Numbered from the stretch's first letter, positions 36,313 to 47,359 are shown. The stretch: DNA of 64,000 nt from Bordetella ansorpii (GCF_900078705.1 NZ_FKIF01000007.1:372001-436000); one strand, 5' to 3'. The notes: generated by a model from the letters alone, not told the origin. Translations and numbers: made by a program.

Positions 36313-36347
36313 AAAACGGGGCGCCCCGCGAAGTGCGCCCCGTTTTT
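36313..36347 (+). terminator. Bidirectional rho-independent terminator
   Basis: A perfect 12-bp stem, AAAACGGGGCGC with GCGCCCCGTTTT, encloses a 10-base loop and ends in a T run on the plus strand and TTTT on the minus strand. It sits between the convergent M48 protease and Bug receptor genes and can serve both, although the minus-strand gene ends about 90 bases away. Confidence 0.88.
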
Positions 36348-36438
36348 CGCTTCGTGCAGGGCAACACCGCTCCTGCCGGACGGCGCGGCCTCCCGCAAGC
36401 CCGTCCAGCGGCGGGCGGCGGGATGCCCTGCATCCGCA

Positions 36439-37455
36439 TCACTCACCCACGACGTTGCCCTCGCGGATCACGTCCGCCCACTGCTTGCGCTCGGCGCTGA
36501 TGCGCTTGGCCGCGTCGGCGGGGGTGGTCCAGGTGGCGACGGCGCCCTGCGCCAGCAGCGCTTCGCGCGTCGAGGGCTTGGCCAGAATGGTCTTCAAGGT
36601 GCCATTGAGCTTCTCGACGACCGGCGCCGGCGTGCCGGCAGGGGCCAGGATGCCGAACATCGAACTGACCTCGAACCCCTTCAGGCCGGCCTCGGCGGCG
36701 GTCGGCACGTCGGGCAGCGCCTCGGCGCGCGACGAAGCCGTGACGGCCAGCGCGCGCAGCTTGCCCGCCTTCACATGGGCCTGCGCCGCCGGCACGGTCT
36801 CGATCATGCCGAGCACCTGGCCGCCCATCAGGTCGGTCATGGCCGGGCCGCTGCCCTTGTAGGGCACGTGCAGCACGTCCACGCCGGCCACGCGCTTGAA
36901 CATCTCGGTCGCCAGGTGCTGCGGCGAGCCGTTGCCCGACGAGGCCATGGTCATGGCGCCCGGCTTGGCCTTGACCAGCGCGATGAACTCCTGCAGCGTG
37001 TTGGCCTTGACCGAGGGATTGACCACGAACACCAGCGGCACCGTCCCCACGATGGACACGGGCGAGAAGCTCTTCTCGATGTCGTAGGGCACGCGGTTCT
37101 TGTAAAGCTCGGCGTTGATCGAGTGGCTGGTCAGCGCGCCCAGCAGCAGCGTATAGCCGTCGGGCGCGGCCTTGGCGACCTGGTCGGCGCCGATGTTGCC
37201 GGCCGCGCCGGCGCGGTTCTCGACCACCACGCTCTGGCCCAGCGCGCCCGTCAGTTCCTGCGCCATGACGCGGCCGATCACGTCGGTGGCGCCACCGGGC
37301 GGATAAGGCACGATCAGGCGCACGGGGCGGTCGGGGTAGTCGTCCTGGGCCTGGACGGCAGGCGCGCAGATCGCGCCGATGGCCAGCGCCATCAACGAAC
37401 AGACGAACACGCGGCGGGGCACGCGCCCGGCCGCGGTGCAGCGGGATGCGGACAT
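36439..37455 (-). CDS. Bug-type tripartite tricarboxylate receptor protein
   Basis: A 338-residue Bug/TctC-family periplasmic binding protein. The signal peptide ends near APAVQAQDD, and the mature start YPDRPVRLIVPYPPGGATDV and HVPYKGSGPAMTDLMGGQV are diagnostic. It is divergent from an IlvD/Edd-type dehydratase gene, so the ligand could be a sugar acid or other hydroxy acid fed to that enzyme; this is inference. No permease subunits are nearby. The chosen start at 37455 gives a normal leader; the frame is open 60 codons further. Confidence 0.88.
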   Translation of the reverse strand: MSASRCTAAGRVPRRVFVCSLMALAIGAICAPAVQAQDDYPDRPVRLIVPYPPGGATDVIGRVMAQELTGALGQSVVVENRAGAAGNIGADQVAKAAPDGYTLLLGALTSHSINAELYKNRVPYDIEKSFSPVSIVGTVPLVFVVNPSVKANTLQEFIALVKAKPGAMTMASSGNGSPQHLATEMFKRVAGVDVLHVPYKGSGPAMTDLMGGQVLGMIETVPAAQAHVKAGKLRALAVTASSRAEALPDVPTAAEAGLKGFEVSSMFGILAPAGTPAPVVEKLNGTLKTILAKPSTREALLAQGAVATWTTPADAAKRISAERKQWADVIREGNVVGE

Positions 37456-37549
37456 GGCTTGTCTCCTATCCTGAACCGGGCTATTGATGGATGGGCTTTG
37501 CTGTTGTGCCCGGTTCTCATGCCGGGCAGTGTAGGCGGCGTGCCTTGAT

Positions 37550-37675
37550 TGATTAATCAGTATTTTTCTATCGACTGATCGGCGAATTAGATCAATTTTC
37601 ACCCATCGTGGAAAGTACTTGCGGCTGCCGAACATGGCTGGCTATGATGGCCGGCTTTATTATCAATAATATTAT
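37550..37675. promoter_or_regulatory. AT-rich divergent control region with two palindromes
   Basis: The region between the Bug and dehydratase genes contains the palindrome TGATTAATCA (37550-37559), the palindrome ATAATATTAT (37666-37675), and ATTATC repeated 12 bases apart (37659 and 37671). Such AT-rich dyads are typical of GntR/FadR-type or LysR-type operators. No regulator gene adjoins this pair, so a distant regulator is likely. Confidence 0.45.
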
Positions 37676-37694
37676 CGAAGGTTAGGAAGACGAC

Positions 37695-39440
37695 ATGAGC
37701 CAGAAAAAACAGCCGCCTGCCGGGGCCGCCGGCCTGTCCAAGGGGCTGACCAACTACGGGGACACGGGCTTTTCGCTGTTCCTGCGCAAGGCCTTCATCA
37801 AGGGCGCCGGCTACACCGACGACGCGCTGTCGCGCCCGGTCATCGGCATCGTCGACACCGGCAGCAGCTACAACCCCTGTCATGGCAACGCGCCCCAACT
37901 GATCGAGGCCGTCAAGCGCGGCGTGATGCTGGCTGGCGGCCTGCCCGTGGACTTTCCCACCATCTCGGTGCACGAGAGCTTCTCGCATCCCACCAGCATG
38001 TACCTGCGCAACCTGATGTCCATGGACACGGAAGAAATGATCCGTGCCCAGCCCATGGACGCGGTGGTGCTGATCGGCGGCTGCGACAAGACCGTGCCCG
38101 CCCAGTTGATGGGCGCGGCCTCGGCCAACGTGCCGGCCATCCAGTTGGTGACGGGTTCCATGCTGACCGGCGCGCACCGTGGCGAGCGTGTCGGCGCCTG
38201 CACCGACTGCCGCCGCTACTGGGGCCGCTACCGCGCCGACGAGATCGACGCCGCCGAGATCAGCGACGTCAACAACCAGTTGGTCGCCAGCGTCGGCACC
38301 TGTTCGGTGATGGGCACGGCCAGCACCATGGCCTGCGTCACCGAAGCCCTGGGCATGATGGTGTTCGGCGGCGGCTCGGCCCCGGCGGTCACGGCCGACC
38401 GCGTGCGCGTGGCCGAGCAGACCGGCACCACCGCGGTCGCCATGGCCAGGTCCGGCCTCACGCCCGACCGCATCCTCGACGGCAAGTCGATCGAGAACGC
38501 GCTGCGCGTGCTGCTGGCCATCGGCGGCTCGACCAACGGCATCGTGCACATCACGGCCATCGCCGGCCGACTGGGCATCGACATCGACCTGGCCGGCCTG
38601 GACGCCATGAGCAAGGAAACCCCCGTGCTGGTCGACCTCAAGCCCTCGGGCCAGCACTACATGGAAGACTTCCACAAGGCGGGCGGCATGCCCGCCCTGC
38701 TGCGCGAACTGCGCCCGCTGCTGCATCTGGACACCATGACCGTCAGCGGCCGCACGCTGGGCGAGATGCTGGACGAGGCGCCCGCCGCGTTCGCGCAGGA
38801 CGTGATCCGCCCGTTCGACAAGCCCATCTACCCGCTGGGCGGCCTGGCCGTGCTGCGCGGCAACCTGGCCCCGGGCGGCGCCATCATCAAGCAGTCGGCC
38901 GCCAACCCCAGGCTGATGGAGCACGAAGGCCGCGCCGTGGTGTTCGAGAACGCCGAGGACATGGCGCTGCGCATCGACGACGACGACCTGGACGTCACCG
39001 CCGAGGACATCCTGGTGCTCAAGCGCATCGGCCCCACGGGCGCGCCGGGCATGCCCGAGGCCGGCTACATGCCGATCCCGCGCAAGCTGGCGCGCGCCGG
39101 CGTGAAGGACATGGTGCGGATTTCCGACGGCCGCATGAGCGGCACGGCGGCGGGCACCATCGTGCTGCACGTCACGCCCGAGTCCGCCATCGGCGGCCCG
39201 CTGGCGCACGTGCGCACCGGCGACCGCATCCGCCTGTCGGTGAAAAACCGCGAGATCTCGCTGCTGATCAGCGACGAGGAACTGGCCCGGCGCGCCGCCG
39301 AGGTGAAGATCGAACGCCCGTCGGCCGAGCGCGGCTATCGCAAGCTGTTCCTGCAGACCGTCACGCAGGCTGACCAGGGCGTCGACTTCGACTTCCTGCG
39401 CGCCACGGAAACCACCGACAAGGTGCCGCGCCCGCGTTGA
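37695..39440 (+). CDS. IlvD/Edd family dehydratase, sugar-acid type
   Basis: A 581-residue Fe-S dehydratase. Cluster cysteines appear in SYNPCHGN, GGCDKTVPA and GTCSVMGTASTMA, and the C-terminal SDGRMSGTAAGTIVLHVTPE is the family signature. Details such as FLRKAFIKGAGYTDDALSRP are closer to L-arabinonate or related pentonate dehydratases than to dihydroxy-acid dehydratase IlvD. It would convert a sugar acid to a 2-keto-3-deoxy acid. It is divergent from a Bug receptor. The true substrate is uncertain. Confidence 0.87.
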   Translation: MSQKKQPPAGAAGLSKGLTNYGDTGFSLFLRKAFIKGAGYTDDALSRPVIGIVDTGSSYNPCHGNAPQLIEAVKRGVMLAGGLPVDFPTISVHESFSHPTSMYLRNLMSMDTEEMIRAQPMDAVVLIGGCDKTVPAQLMGAASANVPAIQLVTGSMLTGAHRGERVGACTDCRRYWGRYRADEIDAAEISDVNNQLVASVGTCSVMGTASTMACVTEALGMMVFGGGSAPAVTADRVRVAEQTGTTAVAMARSGLTPDRILDGKSIENALRVLLAIGGSTNGIVHITAIAGRLGIDIDLAGLDAMSKETPVLVDLKPSGQHYMEDFHKAGGMPALLRELRPLLHLDTMTVSGRTLGEMLDEAPAAFAQDVIRPFDKPIYPLGGLAVLRGNLAPGGAIIKQSAANPRLMEHEGRAVVFENAEDMALRIDDDDLDVTAEDILVLKRIGPTGAPGMPEAGYMPIPRKLARAGVKDMVRISDGRMSGTAAGTIVLHVTPESAIGGPLAHVRTGDRIRLSVKNREISLLISDEELARRAAEVKIERPSAERGYRKLFLQTVTQADQGVDFDFLRATETTDKVPRPR

Positions 39441-39461
39441 CGCCCGCGCCTGGGATGGCGC

Positions 39462-40283
39462 TCAGCCGACGCGCACCCAGAGGGCCGTCGCGTCGTCGCT
39501 GGCCTTGAAGCGCGGATAGCGCAGGCAGGCCGCGTCATCCCTTTCGATCTGGCGCAATTCCCGCCCCAGGGCCGCCAGGCCGGCCTCGGCCATGCGCGAC
39601 ACCAGCGCGGGCGCGTCGTACGCGGCATACGCATCGATCAGCGCGGCGAAGCCATCGCTCATCAGCAGGATGTCGTCGCCCCGGCGCACGGGCGCGCGGG
39701 CATGGCGCGTGCCCTGCTTCGCCTGGGCCGCGTCCACGCCGAGCACGGCTTTCGGCCTTTCGCGCGCGGCGCGGCGGTCGGCCAATACCTCGGGCGTGCG
39801 CACGCTGCCCGCGCCCGCCCCCGGGCCCAGCGCCGCCGCCTCGGCCGATTCGGCCCCGCGGTCCGGTGCGGGCGTCAGGAACGCCACGCCGCCGGCGCCG
39901 CGGTGGATCACCGTGCAATCGCCCAGCCAGGCGCAGGCCACCTCGCCGTCCTCGAGCGCCACGGCCGCGAACGCGGCGCGCGGCAACTCCCAGGACGAGA
40001 CCGGATCCCGGCGTCTTTCACATGCATAGGCGCCGGAAAGCGCGTCGAAGACCTGGCCGCAGATCTCTTCCAATGATGGATTGCCGTGGACGGCGCCAAA
40101 GCCCGCTTGCGCCCGCATCGCCAGCCACGCCGCCCCGCCCCGCTCGCCCAGCAGGCCGGGAGCGCCCAGGTCGGTCGCGCCGTCGATCACCCAGGCATGC
40201 CGGTCGGCGCTGCCGGCGCGGTCGTCGTTGGGCACGCTGGCCCTGCCGGCCAGGCTGATGCTTTCAATCAGGTCGAGATGCAT
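39462..40283 (-). CDS. PP2C-type serine/threonine phosphatase domain protein
   Basis: A 273-residue cytoplasmic PPM/PP2C-like protein. Metal-binding aspartates are suggested by AWVIDGATDLG near residue 30, AWLGDCTVIHRG, LLMSDGFAALIDAY and the C-terminal DDATALWVRVG. These match the four acidic positions of the family in order. It is short and lacks sensor domains, so it may act on general phosphoproteins or as an orphan. It converges with the dehydratase gene, leaving 21 bases between stops. Confidence 0.82.
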   Translation of the reverse strand: MHLDLIESISLAGRASVPNDDRAGSADRHAWVIDGATDLGAPGLLGERGGAAWLAMRAQAGFGAVHGNPSLEEICGQVFDALSGAYACERRRDPVSSWELPRAAFAAVALEDGEVACAWLGDCTVIHRGAGGVAFLTPAPDRGAESAEAAALGPGAGAGSVRTPEVLADRRAARERPKAVLGVDAAQAKQGTRHARAPVRRGDDILLMSDGFAALIDAYAAYDAPALVSRMAEAGLAALGRELRQIERDDAACLRYPRFKASDDATALWVRVG

Positions 40284-40415
40284 GATGAGAGGGGAACTCC
40301 GGAATCGCGGCCAGGATAGTGGAAGAGCCGGTATCGCCAGACCCTGCGCGGGGCCCGCTGGACCGGCCGGCCCGTTGCGGCGTGCGGACCCTGGCCAGGA
40401 ACGACACGCCGGGCT

Positions 40416-41315
40416 TCAGGACGACAGACTGTCCCGCAGCATCTGCACCAGCGTAGCAGCCGCCGGCGACAGGCTGCGGTTGCGCAGCGTCACCAAGCCG
40501 ATCGACCGTTCGGCCACGGGTGCGATCAGCTTGCGCTCGGCGATGCCGGGATGGGCCACGGCTTCGGCCGCCGTTTCCGGCAGCGCCGCCACGCCGAATC
40601 CGCATTCCACCATGGCCACGATGGTGGCCAGGTGCTCGGCCTCGAAGGCCGGCTGGAAACGGATGCGGTTCTGCAGGAAGGCCCATTCGGTGTACTGCCG
40701 CACGCTGCTGGGATGCACCATGGACACATGCGACATCTCGGCGGTATCGGCCCAGCGCACCGGCCCCTTGCCGCCTGCCAGCGCATGGCCCTGCGGGATC
40801 AGCAGGATGAAGCTGTCCGACATCATCGGCACGTAGTGCAGGTCCGCATGCTGGGGGTCCGCCGCCGTCAGCGCGAAATCCACCTGTCCCGCGCGCACCA
40901 GGTCGAAGGCCGGCCCCGACAGCGTGTCGTGCACCTTCAGCGCCACGCCCGGATGGTTCTGCCGGTAGGCCATCAGCACGCGGGGCAGCCAGCGCGCGGC
41001 CAGCGAAGGCAGCGCGGCCACGGCCACCTGGCCATGCTCGGCGCCGGCGATGCCGCTGACCGCCGCGATGGCCTCGCGAAACGCCACCTGCAGCGTGGCC
41101 GCCTGCTGCAGGAAGACCTCGCCCGCGGCCGTCAGGCGCACCGAGCGCGTGGTGCGGTCGAACAGCCGCACGCCCAGGCTGTCCTCGATGCGCAGGATCT
41201 GCGTGGACAGCGCCGACTGCGACAGATGCAGTTGCGCGGCGGCCTGGCGGAAGTTGAGCATGCGGCCCAGCATCAACACGGTGTCGATGTCGCGCATGGA
41301 CAGATTGATCTGCAT
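40416..41315 (-). CDS. LysR family transcriptional regulator
   Basis: A 299-residue LysR regulator with the helix-turn-helix in NFRQAAAQLHLSQSALSTQI (about residues 21-40) and a standard effector-binding domain. It is divergent from a two-gene set encoding a 3-hydroxyacyl-CoA-type dehydrogenase and a BKACE enzyme, and an inverted repeat lies between them. It is therefore the likely activator of that pathway, responding to its substrate or intermediate. Confidence 0.9.
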   Translation of the reverse strand: MQINLSMRDIDTVLMLGRMLNFRQAAAQLHLSQSALSTQILRIEDSLGVRLFDRTTRSVRLTAAGEVFLQQAATLQVAFREAIAAVSGIAGAEHGQVAVAALPSLAARWLPRVLMAYRQNHPGVALKVHDTLSGPAFDLVRAGQVDFALTAADPQHADLHYVPMMSDSFILLIPQGHALAGGKGPVRWADTAEMSHVSMVHPSSVRQYTEWAFLQNRIRFQPAFEAEHLATIVAMVECGFGVAALPETAAEAVAHPGIAERKLIAPVAERSIGLVTLRNRSLSPAAATLVQMLRDSLSS

Positions 41316-41336
41316 GGGATGTCTCGGGGTTTTTAT

Positions 41337-41355
41337 TGATCTTTATTTCAGATCA
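41337..41355. promoter_or_regulatory. Candidate LysR operator, TGATCT-N7-AGATCA
   Basis: A perfect 6-bp inverted repeat with a 7-base AT-rich spacer, 22 bases upstream of the LysR start and about 80 bases upstream of the dehydrogenase start. It contains an ATC-N9-GAT core typical of LysR boxes. It is the most regular dyad in this AT-rich intergenic region. Confidence 0.6.
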
Positions 41356-41433
41356 TTCTATCCAAAAAATCTGATTCATCTATCAAATCCGCTTCTCTAC
41401 ACTGACCGCAACTCTGTAGAAGGAACGACTTCC

Positions 41434-42396
41434 ATGAACGCAGCAATTCCCCGCCTGGACGCGCCCGGCGGTTCTCATGCCGTCGTCGTGGGCGGCGGCA
41501 CCATGGGCGCCGACGTGGCCGTGGTGCTGACGCGCGCGCTGTGCCGCACCACCGTGATCGAACCCGATGCCGGCCGCGCCCAGGCCCTGCCCGAACGCGC
41601 CCGCGCCAATCTGCAAGCCATCGGCCGCGAGGCCGGCGCCGGCCGCATCGCCGTCGTGCCGGCGCTGGACGACGTGGACTGGGCCTCGGTGGACCTGGTG
41701 ATCGAATGCATTCCCGAGCGGCTGGACATCAAGCAGTCGCTGTTCGCCGAGCTGGCGCGCCGCGCGCGGCCCGACGCCATCCTGGCCAGCAACAGCTCCA
41801 GCTTTCCCATCAGCGCCATCGGCGAGGGCCTGGACACGCAAGGCCGCATGCTGGGCCTGCACTTTTTCATGCCGGCGCACCTGGTGCCGCTGGTCGAGGT
41901 GGTGCTGGGCGAGGCCAGCGACGGCGCCAGCGCCGATGCGTTGATCGCCTTCATGCGACGCTGCGGCATGGTGCCGGTGCGCGTGGCGAAGGATCTGCCC
42001 GGCTTCCTGGCCAATCGCCTGCAGCATGCGCTGTCGCGCGAGGCCTTCGACCTGATCGACCGCGGCATCGCCACCCCCGAGGACGTGGACGCGGCGGTGC
42101 GCTTCGGCTTCGGCTTCCGCTTCCTGGCCGCGGGCCCCGTGATGCAGCGCGATCACGCCGGCATCGACGTGCATGCGGCGGCGGGCGCCACCATGTATCC
42201 GACCTTCTGCAATGCGGACACACCGGCGCGCTGCCTGACCGAACGCGCCCAGGACGGACGCCACGGCATGAAGGCGGGCGAAGGGTTCTACAGATGGACG
42301 CCCGAGACCATCCAGGAGGAACGCGCGCGCTACGACAGGCTGCTGCGCGCGGGGCTGGACCTGGTGTCGGCTGAGTTGCCCGAGATCAAGCCCTGA
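41434..42396 (+). CDS. 3-hydroxyacyl-CoA/L-carnitine dehydrogenase-like enzyme
   Basis: A 320-residue NAD-dependent dehydrogenase of the 3-hydroxyacyl-CoA dehydrogenase family. The cofactor site is GGGTMGADVAVVLTRA, the catalytic His is probably in GLHFFMPAHLVPLVEVV, and FLANRLQHALSREAFDLI begins the C-terminal helical domain. The following gene encodes a beta-keto acid cleavage enzyme, and such pairs occur in L-carnitine breakdown, where 3-dehydrocarnitine is formed and cleaved. Unlike many carnitine dehydrogenases it has no fused thioesterase domain. The hydroxy-acid substrate is therefore uncertain. Confidence 0.82.
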   Translation: MNAAIPRLDAPGGSHAVVVGGGTMGADVAVVLTRALCRTTVIEPDAGRAQALPERARANLQAIGREAGAGRIAVVPALDDVDWASVDLVIECIPERLDIKQSLFAELARRARPDAILASNSSSFPISAIGEGLDTQGRMLGLHFFMPAHLVPLVEVVLGEASDGASADALIAFMRRCGMVPVRVAKDLPGFLANRLQHALSREAFDLIDRGIATPEDVDAAVRFGFGFRFLAAGPVMQRDHAGIDVHAAAGATMYPTFCNADTPARCLTERAQDGRHGMKAGEGFYRWTPETIQEERARYDRLLRAGLDLVSAELPEIKP

Positions 42397-42522
42397 AGGC
42401 AAGGCGACGAGCACGGCCATGTCGCGGGCGCCCGGCCGGACGCCATGCATCGACGCCTTCTTGAGACTACCCAGCACCGCGCGCCATCGAGACGCGCGGC
42501 CTTGATACCGAGACAAGCAGAT

Positions 42523-43374
42523 ATGACCGACATTTCCACTCCCGCCAGCCTGGCCGACTCCCCCGTCATCGTCACCGTGGCGCCCAACGGCGCCTACAAG
42601 ACGGCCAAGGACCATCCAGCCGTGCCCATGACGCCCGCCACGCTGGCCGCCGAGGCGCGCGCCTGCCTGGAAGCCGGCTCGGCCATGATGCACATGCACG
42701 TGCGCAAGCCCGACGGCAAACACCTGCTGGACGCCCAGGCCTATCGCGACGCCCTGAAGGCCGTGCACGACGAAGTGGGCGACCGCGTGCTGGTGCAGGT
42801 CACCAGCGAAGCGGCGGGCGTCTACCGCGCGCCCGAGCAGATCGCCGTGGTGCGCGAGCTGCGCCCGCAGGCCGTGTCCATCGGCCTGCGCGAGATCGCC
42901 GTGCCCGAGGTGCCCGAACAGGAACTGGCCGGCTTCCTGGGCTGGCTGGCCGGCGAACGCATCATGACGCAGATCATCCTGTACGACGCGGCGGATCTGG
43001 CGCGCTGGCAGGACCTGCGCGCGCGCGGCCTGGCGCCCGCGGGCGCATGGTCGGTGCTGTTCGTGCTGGGCCGCTACAGCGCGGGGCAGACTTCGTCACC
43101 GCGCGACCTGCTGCCCTTCCTGCAAGCGTATGACTTCAGCCTGCCCTGGGCGGTGTGCGCCTTCGGCCGTGAAGAGAACGCCTGCGTGACCACGGCGGCG
43201 GCGTTCGGGGGGCACATGCGGGTGGGCTTCGAGAACAACCTGCTGCTGCGCGACGGCACCGTGGCGCCGGGCAACGCGGCGCTGGTGGCGCAGGCGGCGG
43301 AAGGCGGCCGGGTGCTGGGCCGGCCGATCGCGGATGCGGACCGGGCGCGCGAGATCTACGGCGCGGTTCGCTGA
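42523..43374 (+). CDS. Beta-keto acid cleavage enzyme (BKACE, DUF849)
   Basis: A 283-residue member of the BKACE family, zinc enzymes that condense a beta-keto acid with acetyl-CoA and split it to acetoacetyl-CoA or a related CoA ester plus a shortened product. The metal-binding MMHMHVRKPDG gives the HxH pair, and MRVGFENNLLLRDG is the conserved C-terminal block with the substrate-site Glu. The start at 42523 gives the usual N-terminus PVIVTVAPNGAYKTAKDHP. It follows the dehydrogenase gene by 126 bases, and the LysR upstream probably controls both. Confidence 0.88.
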   Translation: MTDISTPASLADSPVIVTVAPNGAYKTAKDHPAVPMTPATLAAEARACLEAGSAMMHMHVRKPDGKHLLDAQAYRDALKAVHDEVGDRVLVQVTSEAAGVYRAPEQIAVVRELRPQAVSIGLREIAVPEVPEQELAGFLGWLAGERIMTQIILYDAADLARWQDLRARGLAPAGAWSVLFVLGRYSAGQTSSPRDLLPFLQAYDFSLPWAVCAFGREENACVTTAAAFGGHMRVGFENNLLLRDGTVAPGNAALVAQAAEGGRVLGRPIADADRAREIYGAVR

Positions 43375-43375
43375 G

Positions 43376-43900
43376 TCAATCCGGCACGATGGGCCGCCAG
43401 GCTTGCAGCTTGGCGGCGAACGGCATGGCCGCGTGCGCCGGGCTGGTGGACGGCAGCGCGGCGTACGCCATGTCGGGATGGCTTTGCGACAAGGCCGGCA
43501 GCACATGCCGGCGAAACAGCGCCTGCGCGCTGCCGCCGTTGAAGCAGATGCGCCTGATGTGCGGATGCGCGGCCAGAAAGCCGGCGAAATCATTGGCTTG
43601 CGCCGATTGCGAGTCGATGGCGGCGTCCAGGCTGCCAGGGCGTTCGCACGCGGCCAGGACATCCCACAACGCCACGCCCGCGTCGTTCAAGGCCTGGATG
43701 CGGGCCTCGTACGGCAATGCCAGGTCGAATCCCAGCAGCGTGGCCGAGATGGGCCAGAACGCATTGCGCGGATGCGCGTAATAGCGGACGGCCGCAAGCG
43801 ACGCCACGCCGGGCATCGTGCCCAGCACCAGGACACGGGCGCCAGGATGCGCGGCGGGAGGAAAACCCAGGACGTAATGCGGGGACGCGGACTCGGTCAT
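43376..43900 (-). CDS. Uracil-DNA glycosylase superfamily protein, hypoxanthine type
   Basis: A 174-residue protein of the UDG superfamily. The active-site start VLVLGTMPGVASLAAVRYYA, then HPRNAFWPI, and the C-terminal LPSTSPAHA match the small family that removes deoxyinosine (UDG family 6, HDG). TMPG followed by NAFW in place of the GQDPY pattern separates it from Ung. It would act in base excision repair in the cytoplasm. The stop is two bases from the BKACE stop (convergent). It may be transcribed with pckG upstream. Confidence 0.82.
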   Translation of the reverse strand: MTESASPHYVLGFPPAAHPGARVLVLGTMPGVASLAAVRYYAHPRNAFWPISATLLGFDLALPYEARIQALNDAGVALWDVLAACERPGSLDAAIDSQSAQANDFAGFLAAHPHIRRICFNGGSAQALFRRHVLPALSQSHPDMAYAALPSTSPAHAAMPFAAKLQAWRPIVPD

Positions 43901-43961
43901 GGCGGCATTGTGCCGCATCACGCCCTCGACGCCTCGCAAGGTGTTGGCGGCCAGGCACGGA

Positions 43962-43986
43962 CAAGGCCGAGGCAGCCTCGGCCTTG
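43962..43986 (-). terminator. Strong hairpin after pckG, possible terminator
   Basis: An 11-bp perfect stem, CAAGGCCGAGG with CCTCGGCCTTG, closes over three bases in the gap after pckG. On the minus strand the following bases are TCCGTG, a weak U-tract, so termination may be partial or rho-assisted and allow some readthrough into the glycosylase gene. Confidence 0.5.
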
Positions 43987-44007
43987 GGTCATTCAAGCAG
44001 GATCGCC

Positions 44008-45861
<1,854 letters not shown>

Positions 45862-46076
45862 ATGGAGGCTCTCCTGGATTTATAGTCGACACGGCGCCCA
45901 GGAAACCGGGGCCGTGCAGTGAAACCGAATCATCATACTTTGGCGCGCAGCCGCCCCCAAATCGGGTTGAAAGCAAAAGCAACGCCGCGCACCGTGTCCG
46001 GCCCGACATCCCGGGCCGCCGCCGCCAGGGCCTTGTGACATAATCGTCAGCCAATTCCCGCTCTTCTGGCCGCGCA

Positions 46077-47357
46077 ATGCCCGCCTTTCCGCCGCTGAAC
46101 GCCGACCGCCTCTGGTCACGCGTCGAAACGCTGTCCCGCCACACCCTGCCCGACGTCCCCTGGACGCGCCGCGCCTTCTCGCCGCCATTCCAGGCCGCTC
46201 GCCAATGGCTGCAAGGCGAGTTCGCCGCCGCCGGGCTGACCGTGGCGCTGGATGCCGGCGGCAATCTGGTGGGACGGCGCGCGGGCACCGGCGACGGACG
46301 GGACGCCCGGCGCAAACCCATCGTCACCGGCTCGCACTGCGACACCGTGCCCGCCGGCGGCCGCTTCGACGGCATCATCGGCGTGCTGGCCGGCATCGAG
46401 GTCGCCCACACTCTGCACGAACAGGGCGTGCAACTGCGCCACCCGTTCGAGGTCATCGATTTCCTGTCCGAAGAGCCCAGCGACTACGACGGCGTGTCCT
46501 GTATCGGCAGCCGCGCCATCGCCGGCACGCTGGATGCCCAGATGCTGGCCAAGGCCAATCCGGCGGGCGAAAGCCTGGCCGACGCGCTGAGCCGCATCGG
46601 CGCCGATCCGCGCGCGCTGGCCCGGCCGCTGCGCGGGGCCAACGCCACGGCGGCATTCGTCGAACTGCACATCGAACAGGGCCCCGTGCTGGAAACCCGC
46701 GGCCTGCCCATCGGCGTGGTCACGCACATCGTCGGCATCCGCCGGGCGCGCATCCGCGTCACCGGCCAGCCCGACCACGCCGGCACCACGCCCATGGACA
46801 TCCGCCGCGACGCGCTGGTGGGCGCCGCCCGGGTGATCGACGCCGCGCACCGCCGCGCCAGCGAACTGACCGGGGCGCGGCACTATGTGGTGGCCACCAT
46901 CGGCCGCATCGCGGTCACGCCCAACGCCACCAACGCCGTGCCCGGCGGCGCGGACATGATCCTGGAGGTCCGCAGCGACAGCCAGGCCGTGCTGGACGGA
47001 TTCGTCGAGGACCTGGTGCACGGCGTGGCGGGCGACATGGCCGCGCTGCGCCTGGAACTGGCCTGGGACGAAGTCTCGCGCGCCAGGCCCACGCAATGCG
47101 CCCCCCTGGTGATGGATGCCGTGCAGGCCGCGTCCGAGCGTCTGGGCTACGCCTCGATGCGCCTGCCCAGCGGCGCCGGCCACGACGCCGTGCAGATGGC
47201 GCACACCGGGCCCATGGGCATGATATTCATCCCCTGCCTGAACGGGCGCAGCCACTGCCCCGAGGAATGGATCGAGCCCGCGCAACTGCTGGACGGCACG
47301 CGGGTGCTGTACGAAACCGTACGGGAACTGGACGCCCGGCTGGCGCGCGAATCCTGA
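46077..47357 (+). CDS. M20 family amidase/carbamoylase (Zn-dependent hydrolase)
   Basis: A 426-residue dimetal hydrolase of the hydantoinase/carbamoylase subgroup, which includes N-carbamoyl-L-amino acid hydrolase, allantoate amidohydrolase and beta-ureidopropionase. GSHCDTVPAGGRFDGIIG supplies the first His and bridging Asp, LSEEPSDYDGVS the Glu pair, ELHIEQGPVLE another His, and SGAGHDAVQM plus NGRSHCPEEW the closing residues. It acts on N-carbamoyl compounds in nitrogen recovery. The exact substrate is unknown. It forms a tight set with the following thioredoxin-like and EamA genes. Confidence 0.87.
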   Translation: MPAFPPLNADRLWSRVETLSRHTLPDVPWTRRAFSPPFQAARQWLQGEFAAAGLTVALDAGGNLVGRRAGTGDGRDARRKPIVTGSHCDTVPAGGRFDGIIGVLAGIEVAHTLHEQGVQLRHPFEVIDFLSEEPSDYDGVSCIGSRAIAGTLDAQMLAKANPAGESLADALSRIGADPRALARPLRGANATAAFVELHIEQGPVLETRGLPIGVVTHIVGIRRARIRVTGQPDHAGTTPMDIRRDALVGAARVIDAAHRRASELTGARHYVVATIGRIAVTPNATNAVPGGADMILEVRSDSQAVLDGFVEDLVHGVAGDMAALRLELAWDEVSRARPTQCAPLVMDAVQAASERLGYASMRLPSGAGHDAVQMAHTGPMGMIFIPCLNGRSHCPEEWIEPAQLLDGTRVLYETVRELDARLARES

Positions 47358-47359
47358 CC

